The notes under the pieces: generated by a model
What the model was told of the DNA's origin: nothing
What the model saw: the letters and a program-made list of their open reading frames with translations, nothing else
Database searches by the model: none
NCBI GenBank assembly: GCA_038501625.1
Contig: JAZAYU010000725.1
Location: 1 to 64,000, forward strand
Origin: Corbicula japonica
Taxonomy: Eukaryota; Mollusca; Bivalvia; Venerida; Cyrenidae
Direction: 5' to 3'
DNA: 64,000 bases
Shown here: positions 25,501-40,500 of the stretch, one piece after another
Layout of the letters: the number at the start of each line of letters is the position of its first letter
Position numbering within the stretch: position 1 is the first letter of the stretch
Program-made: the position numbers and the translations under genes

Positions 25501-28500
25501 ATTATTACAGCCCGAAATGTTTTGTTCTTTTGTTTGTTATGTTGTTTTTCTTTCATCTGTCTATTGACTATGTCGAGAGAATTTACTTATTCTGGTGGGT
25601 TTACATTAATGTTATTATTGGATGATAGAGCCATGGTATTTTCATCGAGTATATATTTTACACTAACGATACAAAATAAATAACATGAAATGTACAACTG
25701 ACATATTTTATCAATTTTCAATTACATGGTAATAGTTTAAATTTTGCAATATAAGAAAATGAGAACAGGAGTACATCGGCCCGATGTTTTGCTCTCTCTC
25801 TCTTCTTGAGATTGCTAAATTTTGCTCACTCTCTTCTTGAGATTGTTAAAAATAAGTACAAACTATGTTGGCAGTTTAGAAAATGTGAGCTCCACAGCAC
25901 TGAATTTCAAATAAAACATACCTCCATAATGCGGCGTGTGAAATCACTGTAAGCACCAAAGCGAACAGGGAGATGCTACAGCCTGCTATTGAAATAATGT
26001 CTATAGCCTTCAAGTCTTCACTGACCTGAAAAGGTTAAATTTAACAGCAATACATTTCAGAGATGTTAAGAATTATCATTCTCTGCTTTAAAAGAACCAT
26101 ATTTATTTGTTTTAAATCTCGAAGTATTTTAAGTTCAATTCTGAAAATTCGGACACAGATAAATGTAGCCTGCTCTACTGTCTTTTAGCGAAATTAAGAA
26201 CTAACTAATTTGAAATTCTGGCTCCCTCTTCAGTAAGGATAATTTTACCGCCCGGTTGCTTGCTTCATATTTTTTTAAATATTTTAGACACCATGATCAA
26301 ACCTTTCGAAATGTAATCACGTGATTTCTTAAAAATTTGATCAAAATGGAATAAATTATTTTACAGTTGGGAGGAAAACAAAGGTGAAATAATAAGAATG
26401 TTTTTTTTTGCTTTTATTTATGCTTGGTATCAATATCTTTTGAACAAGTCTTGTATACAAAATGCTTGCACTATAATGATTTTATTTCTAATGATGTCAT
26501 CGTTATTTTCGCTTTGAATAATGACGTTTGAGAACCTCTTGGTGGCAAGTTTAAGAACGGTGCATTACTAGAACCTTGTTTAAACCCCCAGTGGCAAAAC
26601 TGTGCAATTCTGTTTTTCGTTGATTGTGTTGTCTATTTTGAAACTGATCATTATATAACCCATGCTTTCTTTTCCTCTACTTTTTGGCTTTGTGTGGAGG
26701 CTTTGTCTTCTAGAATCCTATAATAAATGTTTCACTTTTTAACATTAACACTGCAAAATTATGAATTTTTTCGCTCATATGAATGACCAGACAATTAGCT
26801 ATTCAAACGCACTTACAAGTTTAGGGTTCTACAAAACGAATGATTGTCTCTTCTATTAAAATAACAATCCATTACATATTAAATTAGTTAAATGAAAACA
26901 AATAACTACGAACAATATGATATCCATTGTATTTTAACATCATACTGATCAAGTTGTAAATCTTGAACAGCATGTACTTAACCTGTAAACATAAGGAACA
27001 CTACCTATACTTAAAAACCTCAAGGAAAGATAGCTTAAACTCGCTAAGGATTCTCTAGAGGTTATCTCCGCCAGACAAAATTGGTTAACTACTGCGACTT
27101 TTCGACTAGTAGAGACATGCTAGGAGAAACCGTCAAACGTCTCCTGGGATATTCGTCTCTAGAATGTTTCGACCCAAGTTTTAGACTCAAGTACAATAGT
27201 CCACGCACCGCTGATAAATATTAAACGACAATAAATTAAGTTGAAATTGAACCCTAACAAATATTAAAGAAAATTGAAATTTTATGTAAAATATCACCAT
27301 AAATCTTAAAGCCACAATAAACTTGCCAAAACGTTTTTTTTTTTCATTGTGAAAATTAATTAACCACGTTGACCCTTTTCAAAAGAAAGTATAAATGACC
27401 AACTATTTATGTCCTCAAATAATCCCCAATCATTGAGACCCGGTCCGAATAGTATTTTTGTAGCCCACAAAATTACTAACCAATGTTTACAATCACTCGG
27501 CGAAAAGTTATCGGTTTTTTCCGTAAGTGGGCCGTAAGAACGAAGTGACGTCATTCTGTATAATTAGCGACCTTCGCCTGCCGAGAGTTGCCGAAAATCA
27601 GCTCGGAAAAATTCGCTGTTTGTTTTGTAAACAAAAAAGCGATCCGAAAAACGCCCAAAACATGCTGTAAAGTAATAAGATAATACCCTTTTCTTATTGT
27701 AAGGTTTATTTTTTGTGTTATTATTCATACAGGTGAAATATAAAATGTTTTGGTTAATAAAAAATATGCTGTTTGGCAAGTTTATTGTGGCTTTAAATAA
27801 CAAAACGGTATCTTAGTTTAAAAATCTGTTATATCTGTAATTTTTTATCGCATGTTTTCATTGCTGTATGGAGTTTCTCGGTGTGTGTACGACATTAAAC
27901 TAAACGTCGCATATTTTTGACGTTATTTCATGGTTGTGCATACATGAATATACTGCCAGTGTTTTGTTTTTTTCTTTTAATTTTAAGAGTCGCACACAAA
28001 TTTATCGAGTTATGTTTTAATAGTAATGCCTGACTAGATATGCCCACATCAGCATTGATCGATTTTTCGCATAATTAATAATTCCCTTTTCCTTGCAAAC
28101 TCCGTAGATACTTAAAATTTTGAAGAAAATGTGCTAATACCACAGAATTTAACCCTATTAATATGCGAGTCAGCATCCTGCGCCTCGTTCTGAAAACGCG
28201 TTTTGATAAAAATCGGAAAAACCGTTCCGAGACAGAGCAATGCTAAAAGGGTCTATTCAAGAAGGAACCGCAAACATTTACGATATTTAACGTTTCTGTT
28301 AGTTTTATTATTATTTTTCTATCAAATTGAATGTGTATTTGTATTTTCTTCTATTAAAATAACAATCCATTACATATTAAATTAGTTAAATTAAAACAAA
28401 TAACTTCGAACAATATGATATCCATTGTATCTTAACATCATACTGATCAAGTTGTAAATCTTAAACAGCATGTACTTAACCTGTAAACATAAGGAACACT

Positions 28501-31500
28501 ACCTATACTTAAAAACCTCAAGGAAAGATAGCTTAAACTCGCTAAGGATTCTCTAGAGGTTATCTCCGCCAGACAAAATTGGTAAACTACTGCGACTTTT
28601 CGACTAGTAGAGACATGCTAGGAGAAACCGTCAAACGTCTCCTGGGATATTCGTCTCTAGAATGTTTCGACCCAAGTTTTAGACTCAAGTACACTAGTCC
28701 ACGCACCGCTGATAAATATTAAACGACAATAAATTAAGTTGAAATTGAACCGTAACAAATATTAAAGAAAATTGAAATTTTATGTAAAATATCACCATGA
28801 ATCTTAAATAACAAAACGGTATCTTAGTTTAAAAATCTGTTATATCTGTAATTTTTCATCGCATGTTTTGATTGCTGTATGGAGTTTCTCGGTGTGTGTA
28901 CGACATTAAACTAAACGTCGCATATTTTTGACGTTATTTCATGGTTGTGCATACATGAATATAACTGCCAGTGTTTTGTTTTTTTTCTTTTAATTTTAAG
29001 AGTCGCACACAAATTTATCGAGTTATGTTTTAATATTAATGCCTGACTAGATATGCCCACATCAGCATTGATCGATTTTTCGCATAATTAACAATTCCCT
29101 TTTCCTTGCAAACTCCGTAGATACTTAAAAAGTTTGAAGAAAATATGCTAATATCACAGAATTTAACCCTATTAATATGCGAGTCAGTATCCTGCGCCTC
29201 GTTCTGAAAACGCGTTTTGATAAAAATCGGAAAAACCGTTCCGAGACAGAGCAATGCTCTAGAAGGAACCGCAAAGTTTTCCGATATTTAACGTTTCTGT
29301 TAGTTTTATTATTATTTTTCTATCAAATTGAATGTGTATTTGTATTTTCTTCGAAGTCAGTTCAGTTTAAAATGCAAAAGTATAATTAAAACCGTTGGAT
29401 TTTACATTTTTGTATCCCTGCAAACAGGTCTATTTCAAAATGTTTCAGCCATTGCTATTTTTCATTTTAATCTCACACAAGAATACATTCTCTGTCTTAC
29501 GTAAGACATATTACATTAGATTTTATTGTAAAACATTTGATTTTAGTTTACTTTATATCGAGCTCTAGCTCGGGTCGCGAAGCGACCCGAGCGTTAAGCT
29601 CGTCTTAAGGTCGCAGGAATGCCCATTCACTAAGGAGAAAAAAAAGTTGTCCACTTCGTTTGCGCTGGTTTCCGGTTGTGCACAGCATAAGGCAATGTAA
29701 ACACGGGAAAAAAACTGACCGGTAAAAACTTACGGCAAAGTATTGTTTTTACAAATTTTGTCATTGGCTTTATTTTTTTAAATTGCTAATGGCAAAATAT
29801 CTTTAAAAATTAAAACTTATTATTCGGTAGCATTGTTATCGGACTAGCATTTTGGAAAACTAAAAAAACTAAATCGTCTGTTTAGAGAGTAGGTTGTCGT
29901 TCGTTGTAACCAATAGCAATACTAGCGATCGGCCATTTTGATAAATTAGACTGAAGAAGTCAAGTTGAAAACTACTGAATGGTAGCTTGTCAGTGGATTA
30001 TTAGGCCTTTAAATTCAAAGGAGCATAAGGCCCATCGACGGAACAATCAGATGCATGGAGTTTTTCTTGAAAACAATATGTAAGGCTGGTGAGAACCAAC
30101 TTTTATGTGAAATTGAATTGTGAACTGGACCTAGCAATGTCACTCAGTCACATTGTGAGACACACTGAGCTTAGCGTAGACCAGCGCCACAATTCAGTTT
30201 TGTATAAGAGTTTTTTGTCACTGGTCATGTTCGTCATTCAGACATGTGAGCTCATGGCAGTCGAAGATATTGTTTGTGAGAGTACTGAACACGAGGTATG
30301 AGATTTCTTTTATTTATTCTTATAAAACACATGGCACAAGACCCTGTTTTCTAAAAAAAAAGAAACTGGCCGCCGCCCCTCCCCCCTAAAAATGAGGGTC
30401 TACACTTGGTCTACACTGCAAAAACATAATGATTACTGTTTTGGTTGATAGATTGGGATCGTTATCAGTCTATTCACACCAAATTTATGATCAAATACCA
30501 TGGAATTGGTATATGGATTACAGTCAATATGCCACAAACAAGTCAAATGAGCCACACTTTATTTTGAAATAGCTCAAATAGGCCTCAAAAATAGGCCTCA
30601 TTTTTATTTTATTTATAAAGTTTTTAGTATCATTGTGTTAATATGTTCTATGTCAGTTTATGATGTTTTATAAAATATTTTTCATGAACAAGTTGCTTCA
30701 TAGATTGGACATTTTGTACAAAGCAACACGTACTTTTTCCGGATTTTTGTCCAAGACTATCATGACTAAACAGGTGGGAAAACAATTAACAAAATGTTGC
30801 AACAAAAGAAGACATCATTTATGTCAATATGCTCTTTTGATCAATGACCTTAGTCTACAAAAGTCACTCTGTCTACACTAGCACAGAATAAAATATTGAT
30901 GGTTGCAACATAAGCTGTGTATTTTGCATTGTCCAACATGGAAATTGGTTTAGAAATAAATTTATTTATTAAATATGGCACCTTTGACTGCATTAGCACC
31001 TCTGACTTTTACTGCAAGTGTTGTAAATTGTGATCTTACTGTATATACCGGTAACAGTGTGACACCCAGACAAAACTGATTGAATCAACAGCTTAGGTAG
31101 GTGTAGAGAAGAGATTATGACTGTAACATAAATTACTTTACTTTATGATGACAGTCCAATTTTTTAAGCAAAAATGACAATCAGATGATGTTTTAATTTG
31201 TTCTTGGGTTTCAGGATAACAAGCACAATTTTAGATATAAATTAAGCAATGATACTATTTTTTAAAAGCTTGTGTAAATCTAAAAACAAAACTAACTCTT
31301 TACAGTGATTGCCATATACAATAGACTTACAAGTACTGCCTGAATTGACTTGTGGCCTATTTGACATGGTACCTCCAGAAACAATTTATGTTTTTTTTTA
31401 AATATTTTGGCCAAATACCGGACAGATTTTCCTAAATGTATGAAATTTCAGGTTTTGTAAATTGTATAGACAATAATTTTCTCAAAGTAACTACTGAGTA

Positions 31501-34500
31501 TTACCTTTTTAATTTTAATACACAGTACTGTAGTATGAGATTTTAAATAAAAGAGAAATTCACCCTTTTACTCTACAGACATGCCTTTTTACCCGTGTGA
31601 GACCGGTGTAGATCCAGATTAGCTGGCACATCTAATCAGGATCTGCACTGTTCACTTTTTGGTCAGAAATAACCTAATGATTTAAACAAGTGAACATTGC
31701 AGATCCTGATCAGTCATCATGGATGTGCTGGCTGATCTGAATCTACAGTTTTTCCATGTCATAAAGGTGTTTACATGGAGGAAAGGGTTAATCTCCGATA
31801 TATTATCATCAGTTGGGACCAAAAAGTTTGACCAGAAAGCAGAATACATGTGTACCAAGAATAGCATCAAATATCAAGTTAATGCTTATTTTGGGAATTA
31901 AAAGTGTTCTATTATTACCATATTTTCTGTCATGTGCACATTTCAACATGATTTCATAATCAAAATATGTATGTGAGGTACATGTATAATCAAATACACT
32001 ATTTACAAGGTGTCTGCTTTGTTTTGTTTTATTTTTATAAATTTTGTTAAATATTCATGGTATCACTAAATTTGCTCAGCATCAAAAAGTTGTGTTTTAG
32101 AAAATAAAAAAATCAGAACTTTCATAATCATTTAAATTGTTGAAAAAAGTAGATTGCTGTGAAGAGGAAGAGAAATATTTCTTGCCATGTCAGTGGGTTT
32201 TTGGCCTCTTTAAATACATGTAAAAATCTGAATATACCAGTACTTGGATCTGCTTAAGCTGGACTTTAACACAAAAAATTGAAATTGCACTCATAATAAA
32301 AACAATGATTTTTTTTTCTTTTGTATGTTTATGTTTTAGCAATGTACCAGTAGAGAAGTTTACATTTTTTAATTTATGGTACTTTTTATAGAGAAATTTA
32401 CCCACCATATTTTAAAGTAGTTGTGCCTAAATTTCTGCATCGAAAAATACAAAATCAAGAAAATACCAACTGGAATGAGCTTCAGAATTTTGAAATTCAC
32501 ATTTTCCAGTATATATATTACATTTATAAAATACTTACCAGACAGAGATCCAAAAGTGGTAATGAATAATGGCATGTTTATGTGTTAATGGGTTTACATT
32601 TTTTTGCAAACAATCTCTTTAAATTGTTATTATACATTTATAAAAATGGACCAACAACATTTTTAATGCATGATTTGATTGGCAAGCGCAATTCATTTAT
32701 GTAATGAAAATAGATATAAAGAAGCATTTTGTTTCAAATCAGTTACTAAGACCTGTAAAGGAGTGTTACATATGGATAATCAGACTACATGATATTGTAC
32801 ATATTTATGTTTAATTGATTGAGATTATTTCATCTATTTTTGGCCCAATAGATGAACTATATTTCAACTTAAATAAGTAATTCTATCATGCACATTTAAG
32901 TAACTTGGCTCAAATATGTACCTTATTGTCACCAAATATGTACCATATTGTCACAATATTTTTCACACAGCATCTATCATGTCTATAGCTTTAAATTACT
33001 GTTGTTAATAACTGAAAATTCCTATGGCATTGTCATTCCTGGAGATATTTTCAAATGACTTTGCACAAATATGCCCCAAAATCTTGTTGATGTATCACAC
33101 TACATATTGAAGTCTCAATGTGGTGTTAATGTGATGTACATGTATATTAAAACAGTACTTTTTAGGTCTATATTATAACTTTATTCATTTACATGCATAC
33201 ATATTTTTTGAATAGCATGGAACAATTTTGTGCAATTGCAAGTTACAAATGCAAGTGTAATCAAGGTAACATTTTAAAAAATAAAATTTATTTTTCAGAC
33301 AATAATATATTAATTTTCATGCACATGTGACAATGTAATATTTTCATGTATCAATGAAGAATTTATCAATATTCAATATTGCATTAAGTGAGGTAATGGA
33401 ACACATTTGGGTTGTAAATTTAAGCAAGTAGCCTTTGTGTTTACACATTAAAACCCCAAATGTTTAGTAAAAGTCAGATTGCCAGTTGTCCAGCTGAAGC
33501 AAGTTGATGTAGACTTAAATTCTTTCCAAAAATCACATAATTTTATCGTGCATGTGTAGGCTAACAAATGTTAGAAACAAATTATTTTTTAATATAAATC
33601 ATTATCTGAGATTAATAAAGCTAGAACTCGATAAGAGGCAGTGCCTTAGTTCATATTATATAAAAATTTCTGGCTCATCCGTCAATGTTCGCTTGTGTAC
33701 AAGAAACGTTAAAATATTTTGGCCACAAATATATTTCATCGCATCTACTTCGATTCACTATCGTAACCGAGCAGTCAATACGAATTCAACATTCAACATG
33801 TTAAATTCAGCGAGACCAATCAGAGTCGCTCAAATAATCATGTTATTCATATTGACCAATCGTAGTTTATTTAGAATTTTATTTATAGAAAAATAAAAAA
33901 ATTCTTATTATAGAAAATATGATAAAGCGCGCAAAACGAGTTCTAAACTTAGAACTTCCAATAACATTATTATTCTTCAAAACTGTCCATATTAATATTA
34001 TAGTTCAAAACTGTCCAACTGTAAAACTATCTAAAAAGTCTATAAAAATTGATATAAATGGGAACTTTGAAAGCCACCGAACACGACAAATATGAAAATT
34101 TTGAAGGCTCGATTTGATTGAGCCTGTTCATGGTCAATAATGGAAATGCATAATATTGCCCACTTTGTCTAGCCCCGGATTAAGCACAATTCGATATTTA
34201 CACCAATAAACAGCACCATTTCGATCCATCCCAAACGATGATACGCATAGGGCGGTGAACATGGAACTCTCAATACGGTATTTTCAGATTAATAACATTC
34301 CATGTTCAGCGGCGTATGCTTCCCAGATACAAGGATTTTTCGGGTTATTGAACAATATCTATTATCTGTATTGGCTGGGATATTGAAACCACCCATCAAT
34401 AAACTAGCCGAAATATTAAAACGAAAGTAATTTTAGAAGAACTATTAACAAAGTACATTAATATCGTTCTAAGCGACCTTCAAAGAACGAAACTGGTAAC

Positions 34501-37500
34501 AGCACTGATTGAATGTACATGGAGACTTTTTACAGCCGCCACACGGCACAAACAACGCTGCTGTGATATTAAAATAGATGAAAGGGGAACGTCGAAGGTG
34601 CTCTCCGCAAGAAAAGCAAAGTTTCACCTTGTATGATCATCCTGCATTTTTGACAGGAATCATCGTCATATAAAGACAACTTCTTGCGAGAAATATTTGA
34701 TCTTGACATGCCCATTGTTTGGTTTTTGTGTACTATTCCGCGTTATACTAAATAATGTTAACGTTGGGGGGTGGACTTTCTTGAATTCTTTGCCATTGAT
34801 TTCCATTGTTCCCAAAGTAAACTCAGTGGTTGAATTAGTCATTCCCTTCAAACTTCAGGTTCAGATTTTATTATGTCTGATTTTATAGAGCTACCCCATT
34901 TGCGAAATTCATCTTCAATGTTGTACAACTTACCATTTATCTGACAAATTACTCATTCGACGGTCTCGTGCTTAATTATCTTTTGTAAGAAAAAGGCTTT
35001 GCAGTATATTAAAACAATTACTTGGTCTCTTGACAGTGTGCGAGGATATATTGCCGGTCTTTCTCTGGGCCTACGGCTCTGATTATATGACACCCAGACC
35101 GGCAATATATCCTCTCACACTCTGTCAAGAAAACTATTAACTATATTATATTTGCATTCCCCTGAAATACTTTTCGCTGTTTTATGCGTAAACAGTATTC
35201 TATAATTTTCATCTTATAATTAAACATCCGGACAATTAACAACAAAAAACAAGAAACCAGATAAAAAATTAAAAAATGAAAAATGCTGTGTACATAACAA
35301 TCTTTGAAGGTCTTTGAGCACGATACTTATGTACTATGTTAAAATTGCTTCTAAAATTACCTAGCCCTGCATTCCGACAATTCAACCAATTGAGCCAATC
35401 GGGACAAACCCAAAAATGTTGATCGGATAGCCATGATATACGTTATCATCACCACACGACATCAGTAACGGGTTATTTTATTGATTTCAGAGCTTGACTA
35501 CACTATCAGGTTCGTTAATTATTTCAGGCGACTTTTTTGAAACTGATCATGATAAATCGATGCAGTAGAATTTATTTGTAGTTGACAATGTTTTCACTGT
35601 TGTAAAGTTATATATATTTTCTTGATATACTATACGAAATTGTATCATGTGACTTACTGTAATTTATTATTGCGTATGTGTGTTGGTGACTTATAGGCCC
35701 ATGGGGCCGGATGCTATTTATATGCTTATATGTATATTGTTAATATTGTAACATGTAATGCACAGGTCACAATAATAAATTATTTACTTACTTACTTGCT
35801 CTCTTTTCTTTACGTTTTGGCTGTGTGTACAGGAGGCTCTGTCTACTGAATGTGGCCATTCCTGATACGCATATTTTCCGCATATACGTGGAACGTATAA
35901 CATACGATAATATCACACGAACAAGTAGCCGATGACACTTTAAACTAGTTGATGACCAAGTGACGAAGTTTTGAGTAAAACAGATAATTTGGCATTGATA
36001 TTACGCTTCATATGATATTATATATGAAACCATCACACGGACATTTTTAAAATGTAAAAATGTATACTGTATTCCGGGACTATGTAGACTTGACTCGCAA
36101 TATCTTTAAACTTTTGGAATTTATCGGTCCATTACATCTGTTTGTTTTGTTTACCTCTGTCCAAGGACTCATTAGTATTGCGAAATTTGTCAGATGGTAA
36201 CATCTACACACGGTAACCGAGACGTTGGTTGTCAGAAGTACACACCCATCATTATCCCATCCCGATCTGAAAGAGAGAAAATTCAATGAAAATACACTAT
36301 GTGCAAATTTAAAATGTTTAATAAACTTGTAGCACACAATAAAGGACAAAACCATTCAATGGCAAAACATAGTTGTACATGTATTGGAAAATTACCAATA
36401 TTCGGAAATTTAAGAAAACAGTATAATTTGTAAAATTGGAGGACATTAGTGTTTGATTGAAAATACACAGCACCCTAGCTCTCTTCGATCAAGATATCCA
36501 TGGTTGAAAGTTCTGCAATAGCTGTGCTTAATAACCATTGTTATATCCAAGACAGTTATGTTCTTGTTCTCTTGAACACTTGAAAGGGTTATGATTAAGA
36601 TTAACGTTTATAACTTACTTGGAGTCGTTCCAGAAACTGCACTGTGGCTTACCATTAGCTCCCTGAAATAAATTTTTGCAACAAGAAAACAAACCAAAAA
36701 CAGATGGAAGTGAACATTAAATGCCATCTCACACGCTTCATATCAAATTATTGACTGTTCAGTTTGATTGAACCTGTTTAATGGCAGTTATTTAATGCTT
36801 CTTCCGCCTACCCCTGATTGAGCGCATGTCAATATTTACACCGAAAAACTGTACAATTTTGATCCTCAAAAATCGTTGGAATATGGCAGTAAACATGGAA
36901 CATTCAATGCGGTATTTTCAGACCAACGCCATTATACGGTCAGCGGCGTTCGGTCCACAGATTAAAAGAATGTTTTTGCCCTAAACGAGAAAAAAGGGCA
37001 GAACTTCCATAAAACGCCGTATTGTATCATTTTGGGTCATGTTCAGATTTTGATAACTGTTGTCAAAAATTAAGAAGTGTTCACATGAACGTGTTTGCTT
37101 GTTCTTTTAATCCATTTCACTATAATTGTTAATTGTCATCTGATTATTATTTGCGATTTTCTGATTATAAATATTGTTTAAAACAACACTTGTTCTGTTG
37201 GGGATTGATATATTTTGATTTATACTTCAAAATTTTCATCAATTAAACAATCAATCTCGGTCTGTCACCATCTTAAATTTTCAGCTGAGATCATTTTTTA
37301 TCAAATTTGAAGCGAAAAGTTGATCCACAATTCCAAATAAAAGATTTTCGCCAGAACAACCCACTGAAAATTCCAAATTGAATGGTTTCCTTAAAAAGAC
37401 CAAACCGAAGATTTCGAATTAAAAAATCTGAGCTGAAACAACAAACTGTGTATTTCAATTTGAAAAGCTTCGATTAAACAAAAAAGTGAGTTAAGTTCAG

Positions 37501-40500
37501 AGCTTTTTTACGACCCGCAAAATACAATACGAATGCGGTTTGTGTTGCGATTGGGATCTCTGTTTGAAACGTCCGAATACAGCAAAGATTAGAAAATATA
37601 GGAAACGTCTGTTTTTTCTACACGACAGGCAGGAATATAGAATTCCTATCACGATTTTCGCATACCAATCACGACTACATGACCACGAAACCTATTAATT
37701 ATAACACTGTACTAAGGTGCAATACTGTCGATTGTTTGCAAGAGAAACAAAACAGCAAACTGATAAATGAAATACAATTTATAAAGATAAAGAACACAAG
37801 TGCACTGTAGATTCTTCGATTAATTTGTTTACAGACAGCAAACTTTTCATGATTAAAGCATACCTCAAAAAGTCCCAGATACAGGTCAATTTTAAAACCA
37901 TCCTTGTTTCTTTCCCAGTTATCAACTGTTACCGAAATAACCGATGATGTTATTGCTGCTCTCGTATTATTTTGTCTGAAAATATTTAACACATTAGCAA
38001 ATTGAGAAATGTAAACAAAGATACGGATGCGCTAAAATACATATTCACATCAATGAAAAAAAAAAGACACAAAGTATAAAAATGATCAAATCCTAAGATG
38101 AATTATGTATACACTGTTTGAATTGCGGTTTCCTGATTATGTTAAAACTGGGAATTTAAACGTTTTTTTTCCAATTTAGATTATTTTCAAATAATGAGCA
38201 AACACATGCATATTTAAGAACCCACGAGAAAAGTTACGCACGTTTTCAGGAAAAAGACTCAAAAAAGAAATTTTTCGACCCTCTTCTGTCGTTTTCTTTA
38301 CATATTATATGATTCATATTCTTAGCAGTAACATGTTAACAAAAGGAGAGAATGTTATATAACTGAATTTATACCGATTGCTGTGAAGCACAGTTTAATA
38401 TCGACATTAAATACATGTATAGCAAACGATGAGAAGCAGAGAAGGAGAAACCTTACCCGTTTACAACTGAGCGGGCTGAGAGAATACCCGAGAGATTCTT
38501 GTAGACAACGATTGTATAGTGACTCATACCTGAAATTAGCCTGTTGTGTTTTATCTGTAAACGTGGTATATATGCATCAAACGTTAACAATATAATTGAC
38601 AGTGATAATCAAAATCAGCGGACTCGGCAACATTCGGGCTGTTTCTTTGCTTCGGCAAGGGCTGGTCTTTGCTAAAAATAATGATAGGCGAATCACTGTC
38701 CCCAAATCGACTAGCTATGATTAAGGATAAAAGCAATATTGTACAAAAATAAGAAATGCACAGAACTTCAGAATGTCTTGGCTTTGCAATTAGGTGTTTG
38801 CTTTTCAAATATCAGTAATTGTACCCGAAATCTCGATGAAACTAGTTGATGATACACTGACGTGGAGCACAGTTCCAATTCTTATACAGTCCATAACGAG
38901 TGTTTGCTTTAATATTATATGTACCTGGAGCTATATTACGTTCATTTTTTCAATATTTTTCAAAACATCACATATAGTAAAACTGTTATAAGTAAAATAA
39001 CCCGTCATGCAGTGATGATAACGTTTATCAGGGCTATCCGATAAACCTTTTTTGGGAATGTCCCGGTTATCTCAATTGATTGCGTCGTCGGAGTTGCAGG
39101 GTTTAGCGCTGTCGCCGTGACGGTGCGGGTTCGCTCCCAGGTAGAAGCAATATCATTTGAAATTCACAGAAATGCTATTTTTGCAGTGTGGCGGCCGTAA
39201 TACGTAAACCCGTACACGTTGTCAGTACTGTTATCAGTAGAATAACCCAATACGGATGTCGTGCAGTGATAATAAGGTATATCAGGGATATCCGATCAAC
39301 CTTATTTGTTGTTGTCCCGGTTACCTTAATTGGTTGCGTACTCGGAATTACAGGGCTAGGCACTGTCGCTGTGACGGTGCGGGTTCGCTGCCAGGTAGAG
39401 GCAATATCATAAAAATTGGGCCGAAATGTAAATGGATTCATCCAAAACCACTTCCGTTTGATTTTACAAGGGCACCGGCGGTCTCTGTCCACCATTATTT
39501 GATGAACAGACAGATTCCATGCTTATGACTGTTACGACACCTGTTTACTAATTTTATTATGGACAAGTTAGAATTTCGCCATTGCATTCTCTTCATAAGA
39601 ATGTTAACTTACGTAACTTAGCATGGAACATGTAACTGTGGTAGTATTCTTTATTTTATTGTTTGTTATGTATATTATATGGTAAATGCATAGTTTTCTG
39701 AATGTTTCAACCTTAAATGAAAAACAACTATAAAACAAAGGATACTATCTCAGAAGTTCCATGCTTATGTAAAATTGCAAGGCTAGGCGCTGTTGCCATG
39801 ACAGCGGGTTCGTTCCCAGGGAGAGGCAATATCATACTGAATTAACATTCTAAATAAGAGAATGCTGGAAACGAAATTCTAACGTGGCTATAGTACAATG
39901 AGTGAACCGGTAATTTATCATAAGCATGGATTCTCTCTGTTTGCAATGCAGAGAGTTTGCATTTGCATCAAAAACTGATGGGCAGAGACCGCCAGTGCCT
40001 CAATAAAATCTAAAGGGTTTTCGGCAACATTCATTTATATATATTTTTTGTGTTAAAAAATATTTTTCGGTTTAGGGGATGGGGCACCGGCAGTAAAATC
40101 ATCCACCAATCAAGCAATTTTTTTATTTACCCTCTTTATAGTTATTAATCACGCAATATTACAGCACTTCATTGGTTCAAAATTAGGTGAAGATCCAGCC
40201 TATGCAGATTAAGCCGAAAATAACGTAACATTTTCTTGGTGTAAATTTTAAAACCTAAATTTATATGTGCGCGTTCATCGATTTTCCCCGGTACATAAAG
40301 TTGACATACATTTCAAACAATCTCCTGTTAAATCGTGCGAGATATTTATAAAAATCTTAATAATTCAAGAGAAGATTTCAAAAACTCAAAACAGAACGTG
40401 CGAAGTTTCTATATAACTAGTATAACCTTCATTAATATTAAATAATACAAATATAATTTGAGTTCATTCAGAGTTTGAGATATGGACAACATGGGCTTCT

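Noticed and set aside
28203..29389. Two similar hydrophobic frames (LLVLLLFFYQIECVFVFSS)
   Set aside because: Both come from the 1-kb tandem duplication, start in different contexts, and show no codon constraint.
33552..33896. 114-codon plus-strand frame
   Set aside because: AT-biased composition, no recognised domain, inside a 10-kb intron; no splice or promoter support.
39175..39528. Overlapping open frames of 74-106 codons on both strands
   Set aside because: They lie inside the 254-bp tRNA-like repeat units, and the same frames recur at 56.2-56.9 kb; GC-rich repeat heads lack stops by chance.
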